Below the pieces are notes generated by a model. It saw nothing but the letters and a program-made list of their open reading frames with translations. It had not been told where the DNA came from and made no database searches. Shown here one piece after another: positions 17,673-26,453 of a stretch of 64,000 nucleotides of DNA. Source of the stretch: REEB95 sp050729835 (GTDB lineage: Bacteria; Pseudomonadota; Alphaproteobacteria; ATCC43930; CGMCC-115725); NCBI GenBank assembly GCA_050729835.1, contig JBOHLS010000009.1:1-64000 (forward strand). The letters run 5' to 3'. A program made the translations under genes and the position numbers. Each line of letters begins with the position of its first letter. Positions within the stretch are counted from its first letter, which is position 1.

Positions 17673-18406
17673 GCGCCGAGATAGGCCTGGACGACGCTGC
17701 GCTCGGCCACGAGTTCGGCGGGCGTGCCCGAAAGGACGATGCGGCCCTCGCGAATGATGAAGGCGCGGCTGGCGACCGAGAGGCCGAAGGTCATGCTCTG
17801 TTCGGCCAGCAGCACGCTCATACCCTGGTTCTGGAGCTTGCCCAACGCCTCGAAAACCGAGAGCACGACCTTCGGCGCCAGGCCGGCGGAGGGTTCGTCG
17901 AGCAGGAGCAGCCGCGGGTTGGTCATCAGCGCGCGCGCGATCGCGACCATCTGCTGCTCGCCGCCCGACAACGTACCGGCCGCTTGGCCGAGCCGGTCGG
18001 CGATCGCCGGAAAGAGGTCGAGCACCCGCTCGCGCAGCGCCGCGCGCTGGTCCGGCGGACACAGGCGGCCGCCGAGATCGAGATGGGCGCTGACCGGCAT
18101 GCGCGGAAACAGCTCACGGCCGCTGGGAACGTGGCCGATGCCGGCCCGGGCGATGAGATGCGGCGCGCGTCCGGCAATCGGCTCGCCGAACAGTGTGACA
18201 CTCCCGGCGCGCGGCGTCACCAGACCGGTGATGGCGCGGAACAGCGTCGTCTTGCCGGCGCCGTTGGCGCCCAGCAGCACGGTCACCGTGCCGGCCGGCA
18301 CCGCCAGCACGATGTCGTGCAGGATGGTGAGATCGCCGAAGCCGGCGACCAGCCCCTCGACGCGGAGCGCGTCCGCGCTCCCGGGTGACGACGCTGGCGC
18401 GCTCAC
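17669..18406 (-). CDS. livF: branched-chain amino-acid-type ABC importer ATPase LivF
   Basis: A 245-residue ABC ATPase. Walker A GANGAGKTT, signature LSGGEQQM, Walker B LLLLDEPSAG and the C-terminal LivF layout are all present. It is the last gene of livK-livH-livMG-livF; its ATG overlaps the livMG stop (ATGA at 18403-18406). It pairs with the fused LivG domain as the second nucleotide-binding subunit of an inner-membrane importer. The transported solute may not be an amino acid; the neighbouring tcuAB genes raise an organic-acid option (inference). Confidence 0.92.
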   Translation of the reverse strand: MSAPASSPGSADALRVEGLVAGFGDLTILHDIVLAVPAGTVTVLLGANGAGKTTLFRAITGLVTPRAGSVTLFGEPIAGRAPHLIARAGIGHVPSGRELFPRMPVSAHLDLGGRLCPPDQRAALRERVLDLFPAIADRLGQAAGTLSGGEQQMVAIARALMTNPRLLLLDEPSAGLAPKVVLSVFEALGKLQNQGMSVLLAEQSMTFGLSVASRAFIIREGRIVLSGTPAELVAERSVVQAYLGA

Positions 18407-20175
18407 GACACCTTGCCGAGATAGGATTCGATGACGACCGGGTCGCGCAGCACCGCTTCCGGCGATCCCTCGGCGATTTTCCTGCCGCGATCGAGCACGA
18501 TCATGCGGTCGGAGATGTCCGCTATCGCCGAGATGATGTGTTCGACGCCGGCGACCGCGGCGACGCCCAGGTCGCGGAAATGACGCAAGACGGCGCGAAT
18601 CTCGCCCTGCTCGTCGCGCGTCATGCCGGCCATAACCTCGTCGAGCAGGATCACCGTCGGGTCGAGGGCGAGGGCGCGCGCCATTTCCAGCCGGCGCTGC
18701 TGGCCGGGGCTCAGCTTCGTTGGCGGCTCAAGCCACAACCCGTCCAGCTTCACAGTATGCAGCGCCCACGCCGCCTGATCGACGGCTGCCGCGGCGCGCT
18801 TGCCGTGACGCGCGGCAAGCAGCGTGTTTTCCCATACCGTCAGGGACTCCATAAGGCGCGGAATCTGGAAGGTGCGTGCGATCCCCTGGCGCGCCCGCTG
18901 GTGCGACGGAATGGCGGATACCGATTTGCCTTGATAGAAGACGTTGCCCTCGCTCGGTTTGACGAAGCCGGTCACGGCGTTGAACAGCGTGGTCTTGCCG
19001 GCGCCGTTGGCGCCGATGATGCTTACCATCTCGCCGCGGCGGACCGCGAGCGAGACGCCGTTGAGCGCGACCAGGCCGCCGAACCGCACGGTCAGGTCAC
19101 GCACCTCGATAATGGTGTCGTTACCGGGCGCCGCCGGTTGCGGCGGCCGCGTGACGATCGGAAACACCGCGGGCGCGGAAACCGGCCGTCGTCGCAGCCA
19201 GCCGAACCGGTTGGCGATGCCGACGATGCCGCCGGGAAAGGCGAGCACGACGGCGATGACCAGCGCGCCGTAAAGCGCGAGCTGCAAATCGGGTAGATAG
19301 GCCCAGAACTGTTCGCCGACGATCACCAAGATCACCGTGCCGAGTGCCGGCCCCCACAGCGTGCCGATGCCGCCGAAGAGCGCGAAGACGATCACCTGCA
19401 GATCGAGGGTCGGGTCGAAGGCGCTCGGCGGGTCGAGGAAGCTCCGGTTCCAGGCCACGAGCCCGCCGACCGCCGCGGGGGCGAGGGCGCTCATGATGAA
19501 CGCCACGACCTTGGCCCGCGAGGTGTCGACGCCGATGGCCGAGGCCGCGACCTCATCGTCGCGCACGCCGATCACCGACAGTCCCCATTCCGAGTGCAGC
19601 ACGAAATAGTTGAGCGCGAAGGCGACCAGGACCGCGACCCACATCGCCAGATAGACCGCGACCGGCGTGAGCTGGGCCGGCAACATCAACCCGGCCGCGC
19701 CGCCGATGTAGTTCCAGTTCGACGACACCACCATCAGGATGCGGGCCAAGCCGAGCATGCCGAGCGCGAACATGATGCCGCGCAATCGCAACATGATGGT
19801 GCCGAGCAGCACGGCGCTGACGCCGCCGATCACGCTGCCGATCACGGCCGCCACGTACCATGGCAGGCCGGTGCGCAGCACCAAGACCGAGGTCGCATAG
19901 GCGCCGATGCCGAAGAACGAGACCTGTCCGAAGGACAGATAGCCGGTGCAGCCGCTGATGACGTTCCACGAATAGGCCAACGCCGCGAACATGAGCATGT
20001 CGGTCGCGAGCTGCAGGATGTAGGCACTGGTCAACAGCGGCACGACGCCGGCGCAGGCGATCAGCACCGCCAGGATCGCGACCGCAACCGGCCGGCGACC
20101 GGGTACCGCGGTGTGAGCGGACACCCCAAGGCGCCGTTCGATCCACCGCCCGACTTGTCGCGTGTCGAGGTTCAC
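18403..20175 (-). CDS. livMG: fused LivM permease - LivG ATPase
   Basis: A 590-residue protein. The N-terminal half (about 1-330) has 8-10 membrane segments with the LivM signature GYLSFGQVSFFGIGAY; the C-terminal half (about 350-590) is a LivG ATPase with Walker A GANGAGKTT, signature LSPGQQRRLEMARAL and Walker B VILLDEVMAG. The two subunits are usually separate, though this fusion occurs in a number of proteobacteria. The start is GTG at 20175, giving a LivM-like N-terminus with GAGAG upstream; the open frame above it lies in livH. The gap to livH is 16 bases. Confidence 0.88.
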   Translation of the reverse strand: MNLDTRQVGRWIERRLGVSAHTAVPGRRPVAVAILAVLIACAGVVPLLTSAYILQLATDMLMFAALAYSWNVISGCTGYLSFGQVSFFGIGAYATSVLVLRTGLPWYVAAVIGSVIGGVSAVLLGTIMLRLRGIMFALGMLGLARILMVVSSNWNYIGGAAGLMLPAQLTPVAVYLAMWVAVLVAFALNYFVLHSEWGLSVIGVRDDEVAASAIGVDTSRAKVVAFIMSALAPAAVGGLVAWNRSFLDPPSAFDPTLDLQVIVFALFGGIGTLWGPALGTVILVIVGEQFWAYLPDLQLALYGALVIAVVLAFPGGIVGIANRFGWLRRRPVSAPAVFPIVTRPPQPAAPGNDTIIEVRDLTVRFGGLVALNGVSLAVRRGEMVSIIGANGAGKTTLFNAVTGFVKPSEGNVFYQGKSVSAIPSHQRARQGIARTFQIPRLMESLTVWENTLLAARHGKRAAAAVDQAAWALHTVKLDGLWLEPPTKLSPGQQRRLEMARALALDPTVILLDEVMAGMTRDEQGEIRAVLRHFRDLGVAAVAGVEHIISAIADISDRMIVLDRGRKIAEGSPEAVLRDPVVIESYLGKVS

Positions 20176-20191
20176 CGCGTCGCTCTCGTGC

Positions 20192-21055
20192 CTATCGCGC
20201 CGCCTGACCGAGGCCCTGCGGGCGCACCACCATGAAGCCGATGAGCAACAGGTAAGGCACCACCACCTCGACGTCGCCGCCGAGGTAATAGCCGACGGCC
20301 GATTGCACGAGGCCCAGAAGCAGCGCCGCGAAGACGGCACCTTTGTAATCGCCGAGGCCGCCGAGGGCGACGATGACGAAAGACAGAATGGTGAGCGTGT
20401 CCGCGGTCGGCGCCGCGAGCGGGATGATCAGGATCAGCAGGACGCCGGCGATGCCGGCGAGCGCCGAGCCGATGGCGAATGAAATGCCGCGCATCCGCCG
20501 CACGTCGATGCCACAGGTCACTGCGCCGGTCGCGTTCTGCGAGGTGGCCAGCAGCGCCTTGCCCGAAGGGGTGTAATGCAGCCAAACGTGCAGGCAGCCT
20601 GAAACCACCGCGCCGAGCGCGCCAGCGGCAACCAGCGCCTCGTTGATCGCCAAGCCACCGATCGGCCAGGTAGTCTGCAGGTTCGGCAGCGACACATATT
20701 GCGAGCCGAAAAAATTGAGCGCCATTTCGACGATGACGTAGGACAGGCCGAACGTGACCATCAGACTGAGCAGCTCGCGGCGGCTGCCGAGCTTGGCGAG
20801 CGGCTCGAGCAGCAGGCGCTGCAGCACGGCGCCCACCGCCAGCATGACGATGAACACCGCCGGGATCAGCAGCAGCGGGCTTTGATCCGTGTGGGTCACG
20901 AACCAATAGGTGAACAATCCGGCCAGCGTGATGATCGAGCCATGGGCAAGATTGACGATGCCCATGACGCCGAACACGAGATTGAGCCCCTGGGCGAGCA
21001 GAATATACGTCCCGCCCAGGAGCACCCCGTTGACGACCAACTGCAGTACGATCAC
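20192..21055 (-). CDS. livH: ABC importer permease LivH
   Basis: A 287-residue inner-membrane permease with about 8 hydrophobic segments. The N-terminal LLGGTYILLAQGLNLVFGVMG and NLAHGSIITLAG pattern is the LivH signature. It lies 42 bases after livK and 16 before livMG in one transcript. It forms the second half of the membrane channel with the LivM part of the fusion. Confidence 0.92.
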   Translation of the reverse strand: MIVLQLVVNGVLLGGTYILLAQGLNLVFGVMGIVNLAHGSIITLAGLFTYWFVTHTDQSPLLLIPAVFIVMLAVGAVLQRLLLEPLAKLGSRRELLSLMVTFGLSYVIVEMALNFFGSQYVSLPNLQTTWPIGGLAINEALVAAGALGAVVSGCLHVWLHYTPSGKALLATSQNATGAVTCGIDVRRMRGISFAIGSALAGIAGVLLILIIPLAAPTADTLTILSFVIVALGGLGDYKGAVFAALLLGLVQSAVGYYLGGDVEVVVPYLLLIGFMVVRPQGLGQAAR

Positions 21056-21097
21056 CCGGCCGCCCCGACCCTCATCCCCCTTGCGTGGCCGCCCCGG

Positions 21098-22285
21098 CTA
21101 TTGGCCGGAGTAGGGGACCTGCGGCTTGGCTTGTGCGTCCGCTACCGGCCAGACCAGGAGGCGCTTGCCGTTCTGGATCTGGAACATGTACTGGGCGAAC
21201 CCGATTGAAAGGCCGGTCGGGCCGCTCTTGAACGTCCCTTCCACGGTTGGGACCTCATGGGTCGCGATCCAGTCCCGGAGCTTCGCCTGGTCGAGCGACT
21301 TGGTGGCCTTGACCGCGGCGCCGAGCACCTGCATCGCGGCATAAGTCGCCGCGACGTGGTAATCGGGGTCTTGGTGGAACATCGCCTTGTATCGGGTGAT
21401 GAAGCCGGCGTTATCGTGCGTCTTCAGGCTCGGCCACCAGCTCGTATTGGAAATAATGCGATTGGTGAGCGGCCCCAAGGCACTGATGAACTGGTCTTCG
21501 GCGGGTCCGATGGTCTCCGCCAGGAACCGTGGCGCATAGCCGATGCGGTGCAGCGCCTGGGTCAGCCCGACCGCGTCCGGATAATAGGAGCACATCACCA
21601 CTGCATCCGGATGGGCACTCTTGATCGCCAACGCGATCGACGAGAAATCCGGCGGCGGCATGGAATAGGACGTGGTGTAGACCACGTTCATGCCGAGAGC
21701 CTTGGCCTGGTCGAGCCGCGCCTGGCCGCAAGCCAGCGTGAACGAGAGCTGCGCCTGGAGAATCGCGACGTTGTGTGCGCCCATGCTCTTCGCCAACGGC
21801 AGGATGCCATCGAGATAGCCGGTGGCCGGCGGCAACAGCTGGAACGCCCATTTGTTCCCGGCCGAGAAGATCGCCGGCAGCGAGGCGCCCGGCATCGGCG
21901 TCACCCGCTCGTACTTGTTCATGAGCGGCGCAACGGCCTGGCTGATGCCGCTCGAATACGGTCCGATGACGAGATCGACCTTATCCTCGGTGATCAGGCG
22001 GGTATAAAGCCGCACTGCCGTGCCGGGATTGCTCTGGTCGTCGTATAATTTGAGCTCGAGCTTGCGGCCGAGCCAGCCGCCATGGGCGTTGGCGTCGGCG
22101 ATGCCGAGCTGGATGCCTTTCAGGTGATAGGCCGCGTCGACGGCCAGCGGCCCGGTTTGCGAAATCGATGCGCCGACGACGATCGGTTTCTGGGCGTGAG
22201 CCGCCGAGGCTGCGAACAGAACGGCGGCCACAATCAGCGAGGCAATAAATGCGCCCCCGCGCGCGCGCAAGTTTCCTCCCAACAT
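21098..22285 (-). CDS. livK: ABC importer periplasmic solute-binding protein (LivK-like)
   Basis: A 395-residue exported protein. A signal peptide occupies roughly residues 1-29 (basic start, hydrophobic core, cleavage near SAAHAQ). The mature part is the type I periplasmic binding fold of the Leu/Ile/Val family (KPIVVGASISQTGPLA, VDLVIGPYSSG). The ATG at 22285 has AAGGAGA upstream. First gene of the operon; such proteins also bind aromatic acids, amides or urea, so the ligand is open. Confidence 0.88.
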   Translation of the reverse strand: MLGGNLRARGGAFIASLIVAAVLFAASAAHAQKPIVVGASISQTGPLAVDAAYHLKGIQLGIADANAHGGWLGRKLELKLYDDQSNPGTAVRLYTRLITEDKVDLVIGPYSSGISQAVAPLMNKYERVTPMPGASLPAIFSAGNKWAFQLLPPATGYLDGILPLAKSMGAHNVAILQAQLSFTLACGQARLDQAKALGMNVVYTTSYSMPPPDFSSIALAIKSAHPDAVVMCSYYPDAVGLTQALHRIGYAPRFLAETIGPAEDQFISALGPLTNRIISNTSWWPSLKTHDNAGFITRYKAMFHQDPDYHVAATYAAMQVLGAAVKATKSLDQAKLRDWIATHEVPTVEGTFKSGPTGLSIGFAQYMFQIQNGKRLLVWPVADAQAKPQVPYSGQ

Positions 22286-22351
22286 CCTTTTTTCTCCTTG
22301 GTTAGCATGAAGCTCAGACAAGCATTTTTGACCGACTAACCACTTGTCTTG

Positions 22352-22381
22352 ATTATAGCTTGATCACTAGCGCGAAGTCAT
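22352..22381 (-). promoter_or_regulatory. candidate promoter of the liv operon
   Basis: On the minus strand, ATGACT (22376-22381) and a perfect TATAAT (22352-22357) are separated by 18 bases, about 65 bases upstream of the livK start. The -10 is strong and the -35 matches at four of six positions. No operator was recognised. Confidence 0.5.
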
Positions 22382-22526
22382 CCGTGGTTCGCTGGCGCCG
22401 TGGCACCTGCCCGGCCCGGGGCCGGCGTCCGGAACCATAGGCAATCGGCGCCGTTAGGGGGCTGCCAATTCCGCAATTCTCATGCCCGTTCAGGGCTCGC
22501 GTCGGGCCTCATGCAAGGAAACGCCG

Positions 22527-23360
22527 ATGTTTGGCAGGCTAAAATCCAGCGCGGCGCTGCTGGTGGTGTTCGTGACGTTTTTGACCCTGCCGGCGCGCGC
22601 GCAAACGCCTTCGCCGATGGCTTCCTGGCAGAACGATTCGGGCGTTCTGATGCGCCACCTAGCCGGCCCGGTCGAGGACTGGGACGTCATTGGCGGCGGC
22701 GGCGTTGCCACCTTTCCGGATTACGCGGGCTCGGAGTATTACGAGATCATGCCGGTGCCGGTCATCGACATCCGGTACAAGGACCTGGCATTCCTGACGA
22801 CCGGCGAAGGGCTGGGCGTCAATCTTCTGCGCGGCCGGAATTACCGCGCCGGCGTCGAGATCGGCTACGATGTCGGCCGCAGCCAACATGAGGAGCGCGC
22901 GCTCAACGGCACCGGCAGCATCCCGCCGGCGCCCGTCGTGCGCGCCTTCGGCGAATTTCTCGTCCTGCCCTTCGTGATCAAGGCCGATCTCGGGCAGGCA
23001 CTCGGCGGCGTCGACGGTCTCGTCGGCAATCTCGGCGTCTATGTGCCGGTCGTCGGCAACAAAAAGCTCGCCGTCTTCGTCGGTCCCTCAGTGACCCTGG
23101 CGAACGATCGTTACATGCAACGATACTTCGGCATCGGCGCGACCCAAGCCATTCCCAATTCGCGCTTTCCGCTCTACCGTGCGCATGCCGGCTTGGCCAA
23201 TGCCAATTTCGGCGTCAGCGCGATCTATTACGTCACCGACAACTGGCTGCTCGACGGCGATCTCGCCTACGAGCGGCTGCTCGACTCCGCGGCCGACAGC
23301 CCGATCGTCGAAAGCCGCGACCAGCTCGGCGCGTCGCTTACCCTCGAGTATGAATTCTAG
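22527..23360 (+). CDS. MipA/OmpV-family outer-membrane protein
   Basis: A 277-residue protein with a signal peptide (residues 1-26, cleavage near ARAQ). The mature sequence alternates polar and hydrophobic residues as in a beta barrel, and has MipA-family marks: GGGGVATFPDYAGSEYYEI near the start, a GxNL region, and a C-terminal LTLEYEF ending in Phe, the outer-membrane insertion signal. The ATG at 22527 has AAGGAA at 22515-22520; an upstream ATG at 22482 is not favoured. It overlaps the next convergent gene by 4 bases. Its role in the envelope (porin or scaffold) is not predictable. Confidence 0.82.
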   Translation: MFGRLKSSAALLVVFVTFLTLPARAQTPSPMASWQNDSGVLMRHLAGPVEDWDVIGGGGVATFPDYAGSEYYEIMPVPVIDIRYKDLAFLTTGEGLGVNLLRGRNYRAGVEIGYDVGRSQHEERALNGTGSIPPAPVVRAFGEFLVLPFVIKADLGQALGGVDGLVGNLGVYVPVVGNKKLAVFVGPSVTLANDRYMQRYFGIGATQAIPNSRFPLYRAHAGLANANFGVSAIYYVTDNWLLDGDLAYERLLDSAADSPIVESRDQLGASLTLEYEF

Positions 23361-25009
23361 TCGGTGGCCAGGGCGCGCGCCGACGCCCCGTTCATCCGGC
23401 CCAACCGTTTGAACAGGATGAGCCCCGCTGCGGTGCCGCCGACGGCGGCGCCGACGAGCAGCGCCGGCGCGTGCCCGGACCACAATACGGGCGCGAACAC
23501 GAACAGGATGTCGCCGAAATCGAATCCGGCCTGCGCGGGAAAACTTTTCTCGCCGATGCACCGTTCGAGCCGTTCGGCGACGATCGACGCCGCGGCGACC
23601 GCGAGCATCGTCCAGATGCCGAGCGCCATCATCCACGTGCCGTCGGCCGCGTGCCGCAAGCCGATCCCCATGGCCATGAAGATGCCGGCATTGAGCGCCA
23701 CGTCGTCGACGTAATCGTAACGCTGTCCCCAGCGGCTGCACTGCCCGGTGAGGCGGGCCAATTCGCCGTCCGCGCGATCGAACAGGCACGACGCGATCCA
23801 CCAGCCGCCGGCCCACCAGTTGCCGGACGTCGTCCCAAGGCAGCAAGCCGCGCAGGCGGCGAGGCCCGTCGCGATACGCAGCGTCGTGAGGTGGTTAGGC
23901 GTCAAACCGGTGCCGGCAACCGGCCGCAACAGCACGCGGATGAGGCGTCGAACATAGGCGTTGGAAGCGCTGCTCGCGGCTTGGCCGTGTCCGATTCTCC
24001 GGCGGGATCGGTGTCGCCGCGGCCCGAGCCAGCCGAGCTCGCAGGCTTGCCATGAGGCGAGCGCCGGCAGACCCAGCAGGATTTGCCGCATGCGCTTGAC
24101 CAGCGACATCGCCAGCGCGAGTTCCACCGGCAGCCCCAGTGCCGCGCCGATTACCGTGTATCCGCTTTCCTGCACGCCGATGGCGCCGGGGACCATGAAT
24201 CCGGCCGCCGCGACGGTGCTACCGAGACTTTCGATGGCGAGCGCAGCAGGCGCGCCGATCGGGTGCCCCATGAAACGCAAGGCGAGCCAGACCTCGGCGC
24301 TGCCGAGGCACCACGCCGCCAGATGCAGGGCCGCGCTGACGGCGAGGCGGCGCGCGCGGCATGTCGCCTTGATCGTGTCGGCGATGTCCGTAAATCCGTC
24401 GAGCGCAAAGGGATGAAACTTCCGGGCGATGGCGCACAGCCACCGCTCGACATGGGCAAATCCGCCGACCCGCCGGATGCCGATGGCACCGATGGCGGCG
24501 GCGCCGACGACCATGAGCCCGGTGGCGATGCCGATGGCTAGATCGCTCGCGCCGCATATCGTGACCAGAATGCAGAGGCCAACCGTCGCGAAGGCCAGTT
24601 GGCTCAGCGCCTCCGCCAGCTTATCGAGAATGACGCTGGCGCCGGCATGGCGCAGGCTCACGTGGTTCAGCACCAGCAGGCGTGCACCGGCCACTTCACC
24701 GCCGATCTGGGCCACTGGCAGCAGCAGGTTGGTCGATTCACGGACCCAACGCGCCCACAGCAGCAAGACGAACGTGCCGGCATCGCGTTTCGGCAACAGC
24801 GTCCGCCACCCCATTCCGTCGATCGCCATGACCGTCACATGCAGGGCGAGAATGATCGTCAGGCCGAAGCCGACGGCTGCGAGGTCGCGCCACAATGCTC
24901 GGATGTCGACCGACAGGACGAGTGCGGTCGCGATCCCGAAACCGACGATGATCAGGCCGGCCTTGCCGGCCCGTCCGACAGCGCGGCGGCCGGCGCTCTC
25001 GTTGAGCAT
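23357..25009 (-). CDS. LPG-synthase-TM/HpnL-like flippase fused to CDP-alcohol phosphotransferase
   Basis: A 550-residue membrane protein joining two families. Residues about 15-325 carry the multi-helix domain of the lysylphosphatidylglycerol synthase TM / HpnL group, with the typical MVPGAIGVQESGY block. After a basic linker the C-terminal part (about 360-545) is a CDP-alcohol phosphatidyltransferase, with a complete metal motif D-x2-DG-x2-AR-x8-G-x3-D-x3-D (DRADGELARLTG then G, D, D). This domain makes phospholipid-type bonds from CDP-activated alcohols or sugars. The combination suggests one protein that makes and translocates a lipid head-group product. It overlaps mipA by 4 bases convergently. 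Confidence 0.8.
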   Translation of the reverse strand: MLNESAGRRAVGRAGKAGLIIVGFGIATALVLSVDIRALWRDLAAVGFGLTIILALHVTVMAIDGMGWRTLLPKRDAGTFVLLLWARWVRESTNLLLPVAQIGGEVAGARLLVLNHVSLRHAGASVILDKLAEALSQLAFATVGLCILVTICGASDLAIGIATGLMVVGAAAIGAIGIRRVGGFAHVERWLCAIARKFHPFALDGFTDIADTIKATCRARRLAVSAALHLAAWCLGSAEVWLALRFMGHPIGAPAALAIESLGSTVAAAGFMVPGAIGVQESGYTVIGAALGLPVELALAMSLVKRMRQILLGLPALASWQACELGWLGPRRHRSRRRIGHGQAASSASNAYVRRLIRVLLRPVAGTGLTPNHLTTLRIATGLAACAACCLGTTSGNWWAGGWWIASCLFDRADGELARLTGQCSRWGQRYDYVDDVALNAGIFMAMGIGLRHAADGTWMMALGIWTMLAVAAASIVAERLERCIGEKSFPAQAGFDFGDILFVFAPVLWSGHAPALLVGAAVGGTAAGLILFKRLGRMNGASARALATD

Positions 25010-25154
25010 GGCGTGCTCCGGTCTGGTTCAGAGGCAGGTCGTGTTAACGGCCGCGCTCCAGGCCGGTTCCGGTTTCCGGTCACGATGCCGCCATGGTCCC
25101 GCCGTGGTTTCGCCGCGCTGCGATTCGCCGGTGCGACGGCGTATCTCCTTCGCT

Positions 25155-26351
25155 TTACCCTGGGCTTGCGCTCCGCTCGCTTTGCGTCGACAGCCAGGCG
25201 AACAGCGCCGACACCAGGGCCATTGCCCCCCCAAGCGCGAAGATCAGGGCGTACGAACCGGCGCGCGCGAAGATGAAGGCGTAGACGTAACCGCCCGCGG
25301 CGTAGACGACGGCGTAGGCGATGGTCATCCAGCCCCAAAGTTGGCGGTGATGCTCGATCGGCACCAGTTCGGCGGCGCGGCCCGATCCGAGCGACGTGGT
25401 CGCGAGGCCGCACGCGCCGGCGCCGAACGAGGACAGCAGCAGCACCGGCGCGCTTGGCCAAAGCGCCGGCGCGCCGATACAGAGCCCGAGCACGACGAGG
25501 ATCAGCGTATAGGTGCGCGCGAAGCCCCGGCGCTCGGCGACGAGACCGGTCAGCATCGGGCCGCAAGCCGCGCCGAGACCTAACACCAACCAATAAAATC
25601 CGCCGACGCCCAAACCCAGGCCGAGACCGCGCGCAATGAAATCGGTCCAGTAGACGGTATGCGGCGCGAAAGCGAGCCCGATCACGCCATACGAGATCAA
25701 AAGATACACCGTCGTCGGCGAGAGCGTCGGGCGCGTCATTTGCTCGCGTGTCGGTAGCGCTGGCGCACCGCGCGGCCAGCCGCCCCAGGCCAGTGCGGTC
25801 AATGCAAAACCGATGGCGGCCAGCGTCATCCAGGCAGCGGGCAGCCCGGCGCGCACGAGCCACGGGATGACGGTGCCTGACAAGGCGATACCGGCGCCGA
25901 CGCCGGTGAACACGATGCCGGCGACGCGCCCGCGCTGGGCTGCGGGCGTGGCGGCCAGCACCGCGGTCGGCGCTAACACCATCAGCACACCGCCGACGAT
26001 GCCCGAAACCAGACGCCAGCCGAAATACCACGCGAAGCCGAGCGGCGCGGCGCAGGCGACGAAGCTCGCCGCGGCCAGAATCATCGCCGCCTTGACCAGC
26101 GTCATCGCCGGCACGTGGCGGGCGGCATGCCGGGCGATCGCCGCGCCGACGACATAGCCGGCGAGATTGGTGGCGCCGAGATAACCCGCCTGTGCGCCGG
26201 TGAACCATCCCGCCTGGACGAGCGCCGGGATCAGCGGCGTGAAGGCAAAGCGCGACAGGCCGATGCCGAGCAACAAGGCCGACAGGCCGGCGATCGCGGC
26301 GTGACGCGGTCGCGGACCGGCCACGGCGCGCGCTTCGGTTTCGGCGGACAT
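25155..26351 (-). CDS. YbfB/YjiJ-family MFS transporter
   Basis: A 398-residue inner-membrane protein with 12 predicted helices. The opening AIAGLSALLLGIGLSRFAFTPLIPAL and the motif YLGATNLAGYVVGA identify the YbfB/YjiJ group of MFS permeases, whose substrates are mostly unknown. The ATG at 26351 follows GGAGAG; the longer start at 26378 lies outside family alignment. A gap of 102 bases separates it from the upstream MFS gene of the same orientation. Confidence 0.82.
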   Translation of the reverse strand: MSAETEARAVAGPRPRHAAIAGLSALLLGIGLSRFAFTPLIPALVQAGWFTGAQAGYLGATNLAGYVVGAAIARHAARHVPAMTLVKAAMILAAASFVACAAPLGFAWYFGWRLVSGIVGGVLMVLAPTAVLAATPAAQRGRVAGIVFTGVGAGIALSGTVIPWLVRAGLPAAWMTLAAIGFALTALAWGGWPRGAPALPTREQMTRPTLSPTTVYLLISYGVIGLAFAPHTVYWTDFIARGLGLGLGVGGFYWLVLGLGAACGPMLTGLVAERRGFARTYTLILVVLGLCIGAPALWPSAPVLLLSSFGAGACGLATTSLGSGRAAELVPIEHHRQLWGWMTIAYAVVYAAGGYVYAFIFARAGSYALIFALGGAMALVSALFAWLSTQSERSASPG

Positions 26352-26453
26352 TGCCAACTCTCCGGACTCTCGCGGCAAGCTAGCGCGGTTCGGCGCCGGC
26401 GGTTCAATGAGATATTGTGCGGGGAGGCATGCGCCGGCTTTCTGGAAGCGCCG

